From Actinomadura parmotrematis (GTDB lineage Bacteria; Actinomycetota; Actinomycetes; Streptosporangiales; Streptosporangiaceae), in assembly GCF_019458805.1 (NCBI RefSeq), contig NZ_JAIBOA010000005.1, positions 248,001-312,000 on the forward strand: a stretch of DNA of 64,000 bases. The letters run 5' to 3'. Below the pieces are notes generated by a model. It saw only the letters and a program-made list of their open reading frames with translations, searched no databases and had not been told where the DNA came from. The stretch's first letter is position 1. Each line of letters starts with the position of its first letter. This document shows positions 28,523 through 37,700 of the stretch, piece by piece. The position numbers and the translations under genes were made by a program.

Positions 28523-31021
28523 TCAGGCGCCGGCGCGCTCGACGACCGCGGCCCACTCCTCCAGCAGGGCCTGCGCGGCGTCGGCGTCGGGGCCCTCGGC
28601 CCACAGGTGGGTGACGGGCTCGGACGGGTCGGGCAGCACCAGCACCCAGCGGCCGCCGCCGGGCACGACCCGCACGCCGTCGGTGGTGTCGATGGTGAGA
28701 CCGGCGGCGGCCTCCACCACGTGCCGCATGACGCTGCCCTTGGCCGCCCACGGCGTCGGCACCGAGCGGCGCAGCAGGTGCGCCTCGGGGATGCGCCGGT
28801 CGATCTGGGACAGGGTGAGGCGGGTGCGGGCGACCAGGCCGACGAGGCGGACGAACGCCGCGATGCCGTCCACGGTGGTGGTGAACTCGGGCATCAGGAA
28901 CCCGCCGCGGCCGTCCGCCGCGAAGATCACCTCGGGGCGGGCGGCGGCCTTGGTGAGCACGTCCTGGGAGGTGGAGGTCCACTCCACCTGGACGCCGTGG
29001 AAGCGGCAGACCTGCTCGGCGACGCGGGTGGTGGTGACCGGCAGCGCGACCCGGCCGCCGCGCCGCTCGGCGGCGACGAGGTCGAGCATGACCAGCAGCG
29101 CCCGGTCGTCGCTGATCAGCTCGCCGTTCTCGTCGACCAGCGAGATGCGCTCGCCGACCGGGTCGAACCGCACGCCGAACGCGCCGCGCGAGGACGACAC
29201 CAGCTCGCCGAGGCGCTGCAGGTCGCGCATCCGCTCGGCGAGGGTCTCGGTCGGGTTGGCCTCGTCCAGGGTGTTGTTGCGGGTGAGGACCTCCACGCCG
29301 ACCTTGCCGAGCAGCGACGGCAGCACCAGGGAGGCGACGCCGCCCGCGCAGTCCAGCACGAGCTTCAGGCCGGCCTCGCGGACGCCGGTCATGTCGGCGC
29401 GGCGCAGCAGGTCGCGGGTGTAGGTCTCCATGACGCGCGCCGGGTAGCTCAGCTCGGCGATCTCGCCGGGGAAGGCGCGCCGGTACTCCTGGCGGCCGAA
29501 GACGCGCTCCAGCTTGCGCTGCGCGCCCTGGGACAGGTCGGCGCCCTCGTCGTCGAGGAACAGGATGTCCACGCCCTGGGAGTCGCCGAGGGTGGTGCGG
29601 ATGTAGATGCCGCCGGCGGCGTCCTGGCGGCCGGTCTCGAACCGCGCGACCGGCAGCGGGCACGCCTCCAGGTCCTCGACGTTGATGGCGCTGGCGGTGA
29701 GCGCGCTGATCACCGCGCGCTTCAGGGTGCGGGCGGCGCGCGACACGTCGCGGCCGGTGACGACGGTGCTGCCCTTCTTCAGGGTGGTGGCGTAGGCGCT
29801 GGCGAGGCGCACCGCGAGCTCGGGCGTGATCTCGACGTTGACCAGGCCCGACACCCCGCGCGGGCCGAACAGGTTGCGCTGGCCGCGCGACTCCCAGATG
29901 ACGCTCGTGTTGACCACGGCGCCCGCCTCGACGGTCTTGAACGGGTAGACCTTCACCCCGCTGGAGACGTACGCCTCGGCCTCGATGACGCACTCGTCGC
30001 CGATGATCGCGCCCTCCTCGATCCGGGCGCCCGCCATCACGTCGGTGTTCTTGCCGACCACGCAGCCGCGCAGGTTGGTGGACGGCGCGACGAACACGTT
30101 GTCGTGCACGATCGCGCGGTGCAGGAACGCGCCCTCCTTCACCACCACGTTGCTGCCGAGGACGGTGAACTCGCGCAGCTCGACGCCCGCCTCGACCTTG
30201 GCGTAGTCGCCGATGTAGAGCGGGCCCTTCAGCACGGCCTCGGCGTCGACCTCGGCGCCCTCGGCGACCCAGACGCCCGGCGACACCTCGAAGCCGTCCA
30301 TCTCGACCTCGACCAGGCCCGACAGCATGTCGGCCTGGGCCTTCAGGTAGCTCTCGTGGGTGCCGACGTCCTCCCAGTAGCAGTCGGCGACGTAGCCGTA
30401 CAGCGGGGCGCCCTCGGCGAGCAGTTTGGGGAACACGTCGCCCGACCAGTCGACCGGCTCGCCCGCCGCGACGTGCGCGAGGACCTCGGGCTCCATGATG
30501 TAGATGCCGGTGTTGACGGTGTCGGAGAACACCTGCCCCCAGGTCGGCTTCTCCAGGAAGCGCTGGATGCGGCCGTGCTCGTCGACGATGATGATCCCGA
30601 ACTCCAGCGGGTTCGGGACCCGCTTCAGCCCGATGGTGACGAGGGCGCCGTTCTCCTCGTGGAAGCGGACCATGTCGGTGAGGTCGATGTCGGTGAGCGC
30701 GTCCCCGGAGATCACCAGGAAGCGGTCGTCGCGCAGCGCCTCCTCGGCGTTCTTGACGCTGCCCGCGGTGCCGAGCGGGACCTCCTCGGTCGCGTAGCTC
30801 AGCGCCATGCCGAGCTCCTCGCCGTCGCCGAAGTAGTTGCGGATCAGCGCGGCGAGGAACTGCACCGTGACGACGGTCTCGTCGAACCCGTGGCGGCGCA
30901 GGAGCCGCAGCACGTGCTCCATGATGGGCCGGTTGACGAGCGGGAGGAGGGGTTTGGGCTGGTTGGCGGTCATCGGACGCAGCCGCGTCCCCTCGCCACC
31001 GGCCATCACGACGGCCTTCAT
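28523..31021 (-). CDS. Mannose-1-phosphate guanylyltransferase-like protein fused to a degenerate phosphomutase domain
   Basis: 832 residues. Residues 1-235 are an NDP-sugar pyrophosphorylase (AVVMAGGEGTRLRPMTANQPKPLLPL signature, lysine in EFGIIIVDEHG...FLEKPTW). Residues 240-380 are a left-handed beta-helix of hexapeptide repeats. Residues 381-832 align with phosphomannomutase/phosphoglucomutase, but the TASHNP phosphoserine loop is replaced by RTTLGDSQG (475-483) and the DGDGDR metal loop by DPVGER (620-625), so this part is probably not a working mutase. ATG 31021 overlaps the upstream phosphatidyltransferase stop (ATGA). Homologues of this size are known in Streptomyces in the same neighbourhood. 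Confidence 0.9.
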   Translation of the reverse strand: MKAVVMAGGEGTRLRPMTANQPKPLLPLVNRPIMEHVLRLLRRHGFDETVVTVQFLAALIRNYFGDGEELGMALSYATEEVPLGTAGSVKNAEEALRDDRFLVISGDALTDIDLTDMVRFHEENGALVTIGLKRVPNPLEFGIIIVDEHGRIQRFLEKPTWGQVFSDTVNTGIYIMEPEVLAHVAAGEPVDWSGDVFPKLLAEGAPLYGYVADCYWEDVGTHESYLKAQADMLSGLVEVEMDGFEVSPGVWVAEGAEVDAEAVLKGPLYIGDYAKVEAGVELREFTVLGSNVVVKEGAFLHRAIVHDNVFVAPSTNLRGCVVGKNTDVMAGARIEEGAIIGDECVIEAEAYVSSGVKVYPFKTVEAGAVVNTSVIWESRGQRNLFGPRGVSGLVNVEITPELAVRLASAYATTLKKGSTVVTGRDVSRAARTLKRAVISALTASAINVEDLEACPLPVARFETGRQDAAGGIYIRTTLGDSQGVDILFLDDEGADLSQGAQRKLERVFGRQEYRRAFPGEIAELSYPARVMETYTRDLLRRADMTGVREAGLKLVLDCAGGVASLVLPSLLGKVGVEVLTRNNTLDEANPTETLAERMRDLQRLGELVSSSRGAFGVRFDPVGERISLVDENGELISDDRALLVMLDLVAAERRGGRVALPVTTTRVAEQVCRFHGVQVEWTSTSQDVLTKAAARPEVIFAADGRGGFLMPEFTTTVDGIAAFVRLVGLVARTRLTLSQIDRRIPEAHLLRRSVPTPWAAKGSVMRHVVEAAAGLTIDTTDGVRVVPGGGRWVLVLPDPSEPVTHLWAEGPDADAAQALLEEWAAVVERAGA

Positions 31022-31797
31022 CGGGGGGTCTGAGCTCCCTTCGGGGCGCCTGGCGGGGCGCCGGGACCGTGGTCCGGGGCGCCGCCCGGACCGGGATCGG
31101 GGTCGGGCGCGGGGGGCGGCGCGGCGCGGCCGGCCCGGTCGGCGGCCGCGAGCCGGCGCGCCTGCTCCCAGTACAGCAGGGCCGCCCACCAGTACAGGGC
31201 GGTGCCCCAGATCGCGAACGACCAGCCGACGACCTTGGCGGTGGTCGCGACGGCGCCGGAGTGGTCGCCGAGGAGCAGCAGGGGGAAGGCGTAGAGCAGC
31301 GACATCGTGGCGGCCTTGCCGACGAAGTGCACCGGCAGCGGCCCCCGGTAGCCCATCCGGCGCATGACCGGCCCGATCGGCAGGATCGCGAACTCGCGGG
31401 CGACCAGCAGCACCAGCAGCCAGACCGGGATGATGCCGCGGACCATGAGGCCGATCAGCGTGACCAGGATGTAGAGCCGGTCGGCGGCCGGGTCCAGCAC
31501 GGTGCCGAGCCTGCTGGTCTGGTCGAGGGCGCGGGCGAGCTTGCCGTCCAGCCAGTCCGAGAGGCCGGCGAGGACGAGCACGCCGAGCGCCCACCAGTCG
31601 TGGTGGGCCAGGACCAGCCAGAGGAAGAGCGGGACGCCGAGCAGGCGGGCGAAGCTGAGCGCGTTCGGCAGCGTCCAGACGCGGCCGGACACCGCCTCGG
31701 CCCCCGCCCCGGGAACCGCCCCGGACGCGGCCCCCGCCGCGCCCCCCGGCCCGGCCGGCCGCTCCGCGTCCCCCGGCCTGTCGATCTCAGCGCTCAC
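31018..31797 (-). CDS. CDP-alcohol phosphatidyltransferase (PgsA-like)
   Basis: 259-residue membrane enzyme that would transfer a phosphatidyl group from CDP-diacylglycerol to an alcohol, such as glycerol-3-phosphate or inositol phosphate. The CDP-OH-P signature is complete: D-x2-DG-x2-AR-x8-G-x3-D-x3-D in DWLDGKLARAL...RLGTVLDPAADR. About five transmembrane helices. The N-terminal 40 and C-terminal 40 residues are Pro/Gly-rich and disordered. GTG 31797 follows AGGGAGG. Equivalent in position to Rv1822 (pgsA2) ahead of the DUF881/Sbp block. Confidence 0.9.
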   Translation of the reverse strand: MSAEIDRPGDAERPAGPGGAAGAASGAVPGAGAEAVSGRVWTLPNALSFARLLGVPLFLWLVLAHHDWWALGVLVLAGLSDWLDGKLARALDQTSRLGTVLDPAADRLYILVTLIGLMVRGIIPVWLLVLLVAREFAILPIGPVMRRMGYRGPLPVHFVGKAATMSLLYAFPLLLLGDHSGAVATTAKVVGWSFAIWGTALYWWAALLYWEQARRLAAADRAGRAAPPPAPDPDPGPGGAPDHGPGAPPGAPKGAQTPR

Positions 31798-31876
31798 GGG
31801 CGTCGTCGCCTCCCTGTCCCCCAATGATCCTGACCCTACCGCCCGGGATCGGGAAGCCCCCGATAGCGTCCGGGGT

Positions 31877-32425
31877 ATGCGATGGACGGTGCACGGCGAG
31901 CGCTCCCTGTACGACTGCCCCTGGCTGGACCTGCGGCTCGCCGACGTGGAGCTGCCCGACGGCCGGCGGTTCGAGCACCACCTGGTGCGGGTGCGGCCCG
32001 CCGCCGGGATCGCGGCCCTGGACGGGCGCGGCAACGTGCTGCTCATCTGGCGGCACCGCTTCATCACCGACCGGTGGGGGTGGGAGGTGCCCGGCGGGCG
32101 GATCGAGGACGGCGAGGACCCGGCCGGCGCGGCCGCCCGCGAGATGGTCGAGGAGACCGGGTACCGGCCGGGGCCGCTCCGCCACCTGCTGGCGGTGCCC
32201 GCCTCGCCCGGGATGCACGACGGGATCCACCACGTGTTCGCCGCCGACGGCGCCGAGCGGGTGGGCGAGCCGACCGACGTGGAGGCCGAGCGCATCGCGT
32301 GGGTGCCGCTCGCGGGCGTCCCGGACCTGGCGGCGCGCGGCGAGATCGGCTCGGGCTCCACCCTCGCCGGGCTGCTCTACCTGCTGGCCGCCGGGGGCGG
32401 CGCGGGGCCCGCCCCGCAGGACTGA
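31877..32425 (+). CDS. Nudix hydrolase (ADP-ribose pyrophosphatase-like)
   Basis: 182 residues with a complete Nudix box (GGRIEDGEDPAGAAAREMVEETGY) and the upstream VLLIWRHRFITDRWGWEVPGG strand usual in ADP-sugar pyrophosphatases. Substrate is not fixed by sequence. ATG 31877 lies 79 bp from the divergent phosphatidyltransferase start. The deaminase gene follows 57 bp downstream on the same strand. Confidence 0.88.
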   Translation: MRWTVHGERSLYDCPWLDLRLADVELPDGRRFEHHLVRVRPAAGIAALDGRGNVLLIWRHRFITDRWGWEVPGGRIEDGEDPAGAAAREMVEETGYRPGPLRHLLAVPASPGMHDGIHHVFAADGAERVGEPTDVEAERIAWVPLAGVPDLAARGEIGSGSTLAGLLYLLAAGGGAGPAPQD

Positions 32426-32482
32426 CCGGTACGTCCCGGCTCCTACCCTGGAGGGGTCCGATGTCCGGTCTGGAGGCGACGC

Positions 32483-33478
32483 GTGATCAACCCGGTTCCC
32501 AAGGCGGAGCTGCACCTGCACATCGAGGGGACGCTGGAGCCCGAGCTCGCGCTCTCCCTCGCCGCCCGCAACGGGCTGGCGCTGCCCTACGCGTCGGCGG
32601 ACGAGCTGCGCGCCGCCTACGAGTTCGCCGACCTGCGCTCCTTCCTGAACCTGTACTACCGGCTCATGGAGGTGCTGCGCACCGAGGACGACTTCGCCGA
32701 CCTGGCCGACGCCTACCTGGAGCGGGCCGCCGCGCAGGGCGTCCGGCACGCCGAGATCTTCTTCGACCCGCAGGCGCACACCGGCCGCGGCGTCCCGCTG
32801 GAGGCCGTCCTCGGCGGGCTCGGCCGGGCCCTCACCGGCGCGGCGGGCCGGCACGGCGTCACCACCCGGCTGATCCTGTGCTTCCTGCGGGACGAGCCGG
32901 TCTCCTCGGCGCTCGCGACCTTCGAGGCGGCCCGCCCCTGGTTCGGCACCCTGATCACCGGCGTCGGGCTGGACTCGGCCGAGGTCGGCCACCCGCCCGC
33001 GGCGTTCCGCGCGGTGTACGACCTCGCCAGGGACGCGGGCCTGCACCTGGTGGCCCACGCGGGCGAGGAGGGACCGCCGGAGTACGTGACCGAGGCCCTG
33101 GACGTGCTCGGCGTGCAGCGGATCGACCACGGCATCCGCAGCATGGAGGATCCGGCGCTGGTGGCGCGGCTCGTCCGCGAGCAGGTGCCGCTGACGGTGT
33201 GCCCGCTGTCCAACGTGCGGCTGCGCTGCGTGGAGCGCCTCGCCGACCACCCGCTGCCGGCGATGCTGGAGGCGGGCCTGCTGGTGACGGTGAACTCCGA
33301 CGACCCGTCCTACTTCGGCGGGTACGCCGGCGACAACTTCGACGCGGTGCGCCGCGAGCTCGGCCTCGGCGAGGCCGAGCTGCGGCGCCTCGCCGCCAAC
33401 TCCTTCCGGGCGTCGTTCCTGCCGCAGGAGGACAAGGACGCCTACCTCAAGGAGGTCGCGGCGCACGACTTCGGCTGA
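32483..33478 (+). CDS. Adenosine/adenine deaminase family enzyme
   Basis: 331-residue zinc amidohydrolase. Metal and catalytic motifs: AELHLHIEGTLEP (HxH), LHLVAHAGEEGPPEYV (third His plus catalytic Glu), ERIDHGIRS-like segment (QRIDHGIRSMED) and VNSDDPSYFGGY (zinc Asp). The HAGEEGPPEYV and NSDDP-x-YFGGY motifs fit the adenine deaminase subgroup better than adenosine deaminase, which has a TDDP motif. GTG 32483 follows TGGAGGC. It acts in purine salvage, forming hypoxanthine (or inosine). It converges with the synthase cassette, 12 bp between stops. Confidence 0.88.
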   Translation: MINPVPKAELHLHIEGTLEPELALSLAARNGLALPYASADELRAAYEFADLRSFLNLYYRLMEVLRTEDDFADLADAYLERAAAQGVRHAEIFFDPQAHTGRGVPLEAVLGGLGRALTGAAGRHGVTTRLILCFLRDEPVSSALATFEAARPWFGTLITGVGLDSAEVGHPPAAFRAVYDLARDAGLHLVAHAGEEGPPEYVTEALDVLGVQRIDHGIRSMEDPALVARLVREQVPLTVCPLSNVRLRCVERLADHPLPAMLEAGLLVTVNSDDPSYFGGYAGDNFDAVRRELGLGEAELRRLAANSFRASFLPQEDKDAYLKEVAAHDFG

Positions 33479-33490
33479 GCGGCGGCCCGC

Positions 33491-34312
33491 TCAGACGGTC
33501 GCGGTGAACAGGTAGTTCACCGGCAGGCCGAGGGTGCCGCGCGGCAGCGGCGGCCAGGGCCAGCGGCCGAACGAGGCGCCCTCCTCCCCGGGCGTGCGGA
33601 CATCGGGGCCGCGCCAGCCCGCGGTGGTGAGGACCTCCTCGGGCTCGTCGCTGCCCCACAGCCACGGGCAGCCGTCCTCGCGCAGGCGGCCGAGGCCGTC
33701 CCGGGTGAACTCGCTCACCATGGACTGGTGGCTGAGCAGGTCGCCGGCGAGGACCGAGCCGGGCGCCGACGCGGTGGCCAGGTCCGCCAGCAGCGTCCGG
33801 GCGGCGTCCTCGGGCAGGTAGAACAGCAGCCCCTCGACGATCCACAGCGTCGGGGCGGCGGCGTCCCAGCCGGCGGCGGCGAGCGGCGCCCGCCAGTCGC
33901 CGGCGAGGTCGGCGCCGACGGCGCGGCGGTCGCAGCGGGGGCGGGCGCCGAGCTCGGCGAGGCGCGCGTCCTTGGCCGCCAGGAGGGCGGGCCGGTCGAT
34001 CTCGTACAGGACGGTCCCGGCGGGCCAGTCCAGCCGGGCCGCGCGGGCGTCCAGCCCGGCCGCGACCAGCACCACCTGCGCCAGGTGCGGGTGCGCGGCG
34101 ATCGCCTCGTCGAGGTAGCGGGTGCGGACGGCGAGGAACTCGCTCGTGCCGGGGTTGGCGTAGCGCTCGTAGCGGGCGGCGCCCTCGGGGCCGGCGAGGG
34201 CGGCCGCGAGGTCGTCGCGGAACAGCGCGTCGGGGCGGGCGGTCTCGGCGGCGCGGGCGGCGGCGGTCCAGCCCGCCGTCGCCGCGACGCCGCCGGCGCG
34301 GGTGTCGGTCAC
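33491..34312 (-). CDS. SAM-dependent methyltransferase (LCM/PPM-like, TIGR00027 type)
   Basis: 273-residue class I methyltransferase of the group related to leucine carboxyl methyltransferase. The SAM-binding segment is VVLVAAGLDARAARLDWP and the acidic residue at the end of strand 2 is in VLYEIDRPALLAAK; LWIVEGLLFYLPEDAA is the usual motif before the catalytic region. GTG 34312 follows GAGAGGAC. It starts only 13 bp after the thioesterase stop, so it is the third gene of the synthase operon and could methylate its product, though TIGR00027 genes also occur outside such clusters. Confidence 0.85.
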   Translation of the reverse strand: MTDTRAGGVAATAGWTAAARAAETARPDALFRDDLAAALAGPEGAARYERYANPGTSEFLAVRTRYLDEAIAAHPHLAQVVLVAAGLDARAARLDWPAGTVLYEIDRPALLAAKDARLAELGARPRCDRRAVGADLAGDWRAPLAAAGWDAAAPTLWIVEGLLFYLPEDAARTLLADLATASAPGSVLAGDLLSHQSMVSEFTRDGLGRLREDGCPWLWGSDEPEEVLTTAGWRGPDVRTPGEEGASFGRWPWPPLPRGTLGLPVNYLFTATV

Positions 34313-34325
34313 GGGGTCGTCCTCT

Positions 34326-34760
34326 CTAGCGGCGGCCCGCCGTGACGGCGTCCATGAGGGCGCGCATCGCGGCGGGGATCGGGGCGGGGGCCTGGTGGCC
34401 CGCCGCGTCGGGGCGGACGCAGGCGACGCGCTGCTCGCCGGTGGCGACGAGCTCCTCGCCCTCGGGCAGCACCCGCCAGTACTCGAAGGTCATCACCAGC
34501 TGGGTCCGGCCGACCTCGCCGAGGCCCATCCGCACCACGACCTCGTCGAACAGGGTGAGCTCGCGCAGGTACTCGCACCGGCAGCTCACCGTCAGCAGCC
34601 GCACGCCGTCGGCGAACCCGGCGGCGACGTCGGAGGCGTACTCGCGCATGCACATCTCGCGGGCGCGGCCCTGCCAGCGCACGTAGTTGACGTAGTTGAC
34701 GTTGCCGAGCAGGTCGGTGTCCTCGATGCCGACGACGTGCCGGTACTCGTAGCCCTTCAC
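34326..34760 (-). CDS. Enediyne-type thioesterase (E10 family)
   Basis: 144-residue hotdog-fold thioesterase of the CalE7/DynE7/SgcE10 family, which releases the polyene chain from the enediyne synthase. The signature near the N-terminus is EDTDLLGNVNYVNYVRWQGRAREM, read in two parts: NVNYVNY (residues 20-26) and the Arg-containing RWQGRAREM (28-36). The middle contains LRELTLFDEVVVRM and QLVMTFEYWRV. GTG 34760 overlaps the synthase stop (GTGA), so the two are translationally coupled. Confidence 0.9.
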   Translation of the reverse strand: MKGYEYRHVVGIEDTDLLGNVNYVNYVRWQGRAREMCMREYASDVAAGFADGVRLLTVSCRCEYLRELTLFDEVVVRMGLGEVGRTQLVMTFEYWRVLPEGEELVATGEQRVACVRPDAAGHQAPAPIPAAMRALMDAVTAGRR

Positions 34761-37700
34761 GCGGCGGCCCCGCCCGTGCGTGCGGTGAGGACGCCGAGGA
34801 CGACGGGCCCGGCGACGCCGCGAAGGCCCGCCGCCAGGGTCGCCACGCGGTGGTCGCCCGCGGCGAGGACGATCCAGCCGTCCTCGTGCAGGGCGTCCAG
34901 GGCGAACGGCGTCCCGGCGGGCAGGCCGGCCTTGACGGCCGACTCGGCCGCCGTCCAGACGCGGGTCGCGGCGGTGTCGAGGTCCTCGCCCGCCTCGGCC
35001 GCCAAGGCGTCGGCGAGGGCGAGGCCGTCGGCGCCGAGCAGGCCGTGCCAGGCGTCGCGGTCGCGGGCGGCGACCCGCTCCAGGTCGCAGCCGGGGGTGC
35101 CGGTGGCGAGGGTGACGCCGGCGCAGTGCGCGATGGACAGCGGGCGACCGTCGCCGGTCTCGGGCTTGCCGTCGGGGCGGTGGGCGAGCCGCACGTCCGG
35201 GCCGAGCAGGCGGCGGGCGGCGAGGTCGGCGGCGTCGCGGCGGGACGCGCCGGCGGGGTCGGTGTCGACGACGGCGGAGCCGGCGAGGCCGAAGGCGGCG
35301 AGGGCGTGCTCGACGTAGGGGCCGAGCAGGCCGGGCACCCAGGCGGCTGGCAGCGCGAACTTCTCGACCAGGCGGGTGCGGAAGCCCTCCCAGGTCTCGA
35401 TGAGCTCGCCGTCCTCGTCGGTGACCTCCAGGTCCCAGCACTCCTCGGCGACGCGGTAGCGGGCGTGCACGAACGCGGCGGCGGCGCCGGCCGCGGCGCC
35501 GGGCACGAGGCGGTCGACGCCGGCGGGGATGGCGAGGACGGTCGGCGCGCAGAGCGCGAGCGGCTGCATGTAGGAGTCGCGGGCGGCGGGGTCGCCGAGC
35601 AGCAGCGTGCCGGGCAGGTAGCGGCCGAACCAGGGGACGCCGGTGGCGGGCAGCAGGCGCGCGGTGACGTGGGTGGCGTCGGCGCGGCGGATGTCGCCCA
35701 TGAGCCGGAACCGGGGGCCGTGGAAGAGCATCGGCCCGTACAGCTCGGTGGCCGGGTCCAGGTCGAGGGGCGGCAGGGCGGCGTTGCCGGGGACGGCGAC
35801 GCCGCGCGCCTTCGGCGCTGCGGGCGGGGCCTCGCAGACGGCGCGGAAGTGGTCGATCTGGAAGCCGGTGGTGCTGCACCGCACGACGGCGGAGGCGACG
35901 CCGGGGGCGGTGCGCAGCACGGCGACGCGGACGGTGACGGGGGTGTCGGCGGCGACCGCGATGGCGCGCAGGAACTCCACGCCGGACAGGACCGGCGGGG
36001 CGTCCAGGCCGAGCAGGGCGCTGCCGGCCTGCGCCATGATCTCCATGCCGACGGTGCCGGGCAGGACGGCCTCGGTGCCGCCGCCGAACACGTGCTCGGC
36101 GAGGTAGGGGTCGTCGTCCCAGCTCACCTCGGCGTCGGCGACGAGCTCGACGCCGGGGTAGCTGACACGGGGCCGGTCCAGGAAGCGCAGCAGGGGGAGC
36201 TCGCCGGCGCCGAAGGAGACCGTCGGCATCTCGCCGAAGCGGCCGGTGACGACCGACACGACGGGCGCGGCGGGGTCGGCGGCCAGGTCGCGCAGCATCG
36301 CGACGCCCTGGTCGGGGGTGATGGTGGTGACGCCGGCGCGGGCGAGGTTCTCCACCGAGCCGAGCCGCTCGCCCATGCCGACGCCCGACCAGAGCGACCA
36401 CTCGACGGCGCGGACGCGGCAGTGCGGCAGCTCGGCGGCGAGCCGCTCGGCGAGGTCGCTCTGCCATTCGTTGGCGACGGCGTAGTGGGCCTCGCCGCGC
36501 AGGCCCGCCCGGCCGGTCATCGACCCGAAGGTGACGAGCAGCCGCAGCCGCGCGGTGTCGACGGCGGCGAGGACGGCCTCCAGGCCGGCGACCTTGGGGC
36601 CGATGGTGCGGGCGTAGTCGTCGTCGGTGAGCTCGGTGAGCAGCTTGGGGACGTTGCCGCCGGCGCCGTGCAGGACGGCGGTGACGGGACCGAGCTCCGC
36701 CTCGGCGGCGGCGACCGCGGCGGCGACCGCGCCGGCGTCGGTGACGTCGGCGCGCAGGTAGCGGGCGGTGACGCCGGCGGCGTCCATGCGCTCCAGGTTG
36801 GCGGCGAGCTCGGCGTCCTCCTCGGGCGCCGACCGGCCGAGCAGGGCGAGCCGGGCGCCGCTCTCGCGGGCCAGCTCCAGGGCGCACTCGGCGGTGATGC
36901 CCTTGCCGCCGCCGGTGACGAGCAGGACGTCGCCGCCGCCGAGGGGCAGGTCGGTGCCGGCGAGGTCGACGGGGGCGAGGACGGGCTCGCGGCGGGCGCC
37001 GTCGTGGACGGTCTCGCGGAACCGGACGGTCGCGGCGGCCTCGACGGAGACGGCGGCGGGCGTGGCGGGGCCGTCCAGGGCGGCGGTGACGACGGTGGTG
37101 GCGACCCAGGGCGCCTCCAGGTGCAGGGTCTTGGCGAACCCGGCGCCGCCGGGCCCGTCCTGCACGATCACGCAGCGGGTGACGTCGTCGCCGGCGAGGA
37201 CGGCCGCGGCGCCCTCGCGCAGCAGCGCGAGGCGGTCGGCGCCGGCGGGCAGCAGGACGAGGACGCCGGTGCCGAGCCGGGCGTCGCGGAGGGCCTCGCG
37301 GATCGCCGGGCCGGCCGGGTGGTCGCCGACGACGCGCCAGGCGCCCTCGGCGCGGGGCGCGGTGCGGGCGGGCGCGGGCGCCTCCCGGCGGTCCAGCGCG
37401 AACGCCCGCACCCAGGGGCCGGCGCCGGGCGGGACGATGCGGGCGGCGGCGGTCGCGGCGTCCTCGGCGCCGGCGGTGCCGGTGGCGGCCAGCTCGGTGA
37501 GGGTCTCGGCGACCTGCCCGAGGGTGGCGGTGGCGTAGCCGGTCGGGGCGGCGGGCTCGGCGAGGCCGAGGGTGCGCATCGCGTCGCCGACGAGCTCGGA
37601 CACCACGATCGACGACAGGTGCAGGTCGTCGAGGAACTTGCTGTCGGCCTGGACGGCGTCCAGGGGGAACTCGGCGCGGCGGGCGACCAGGGTGCGCAGG

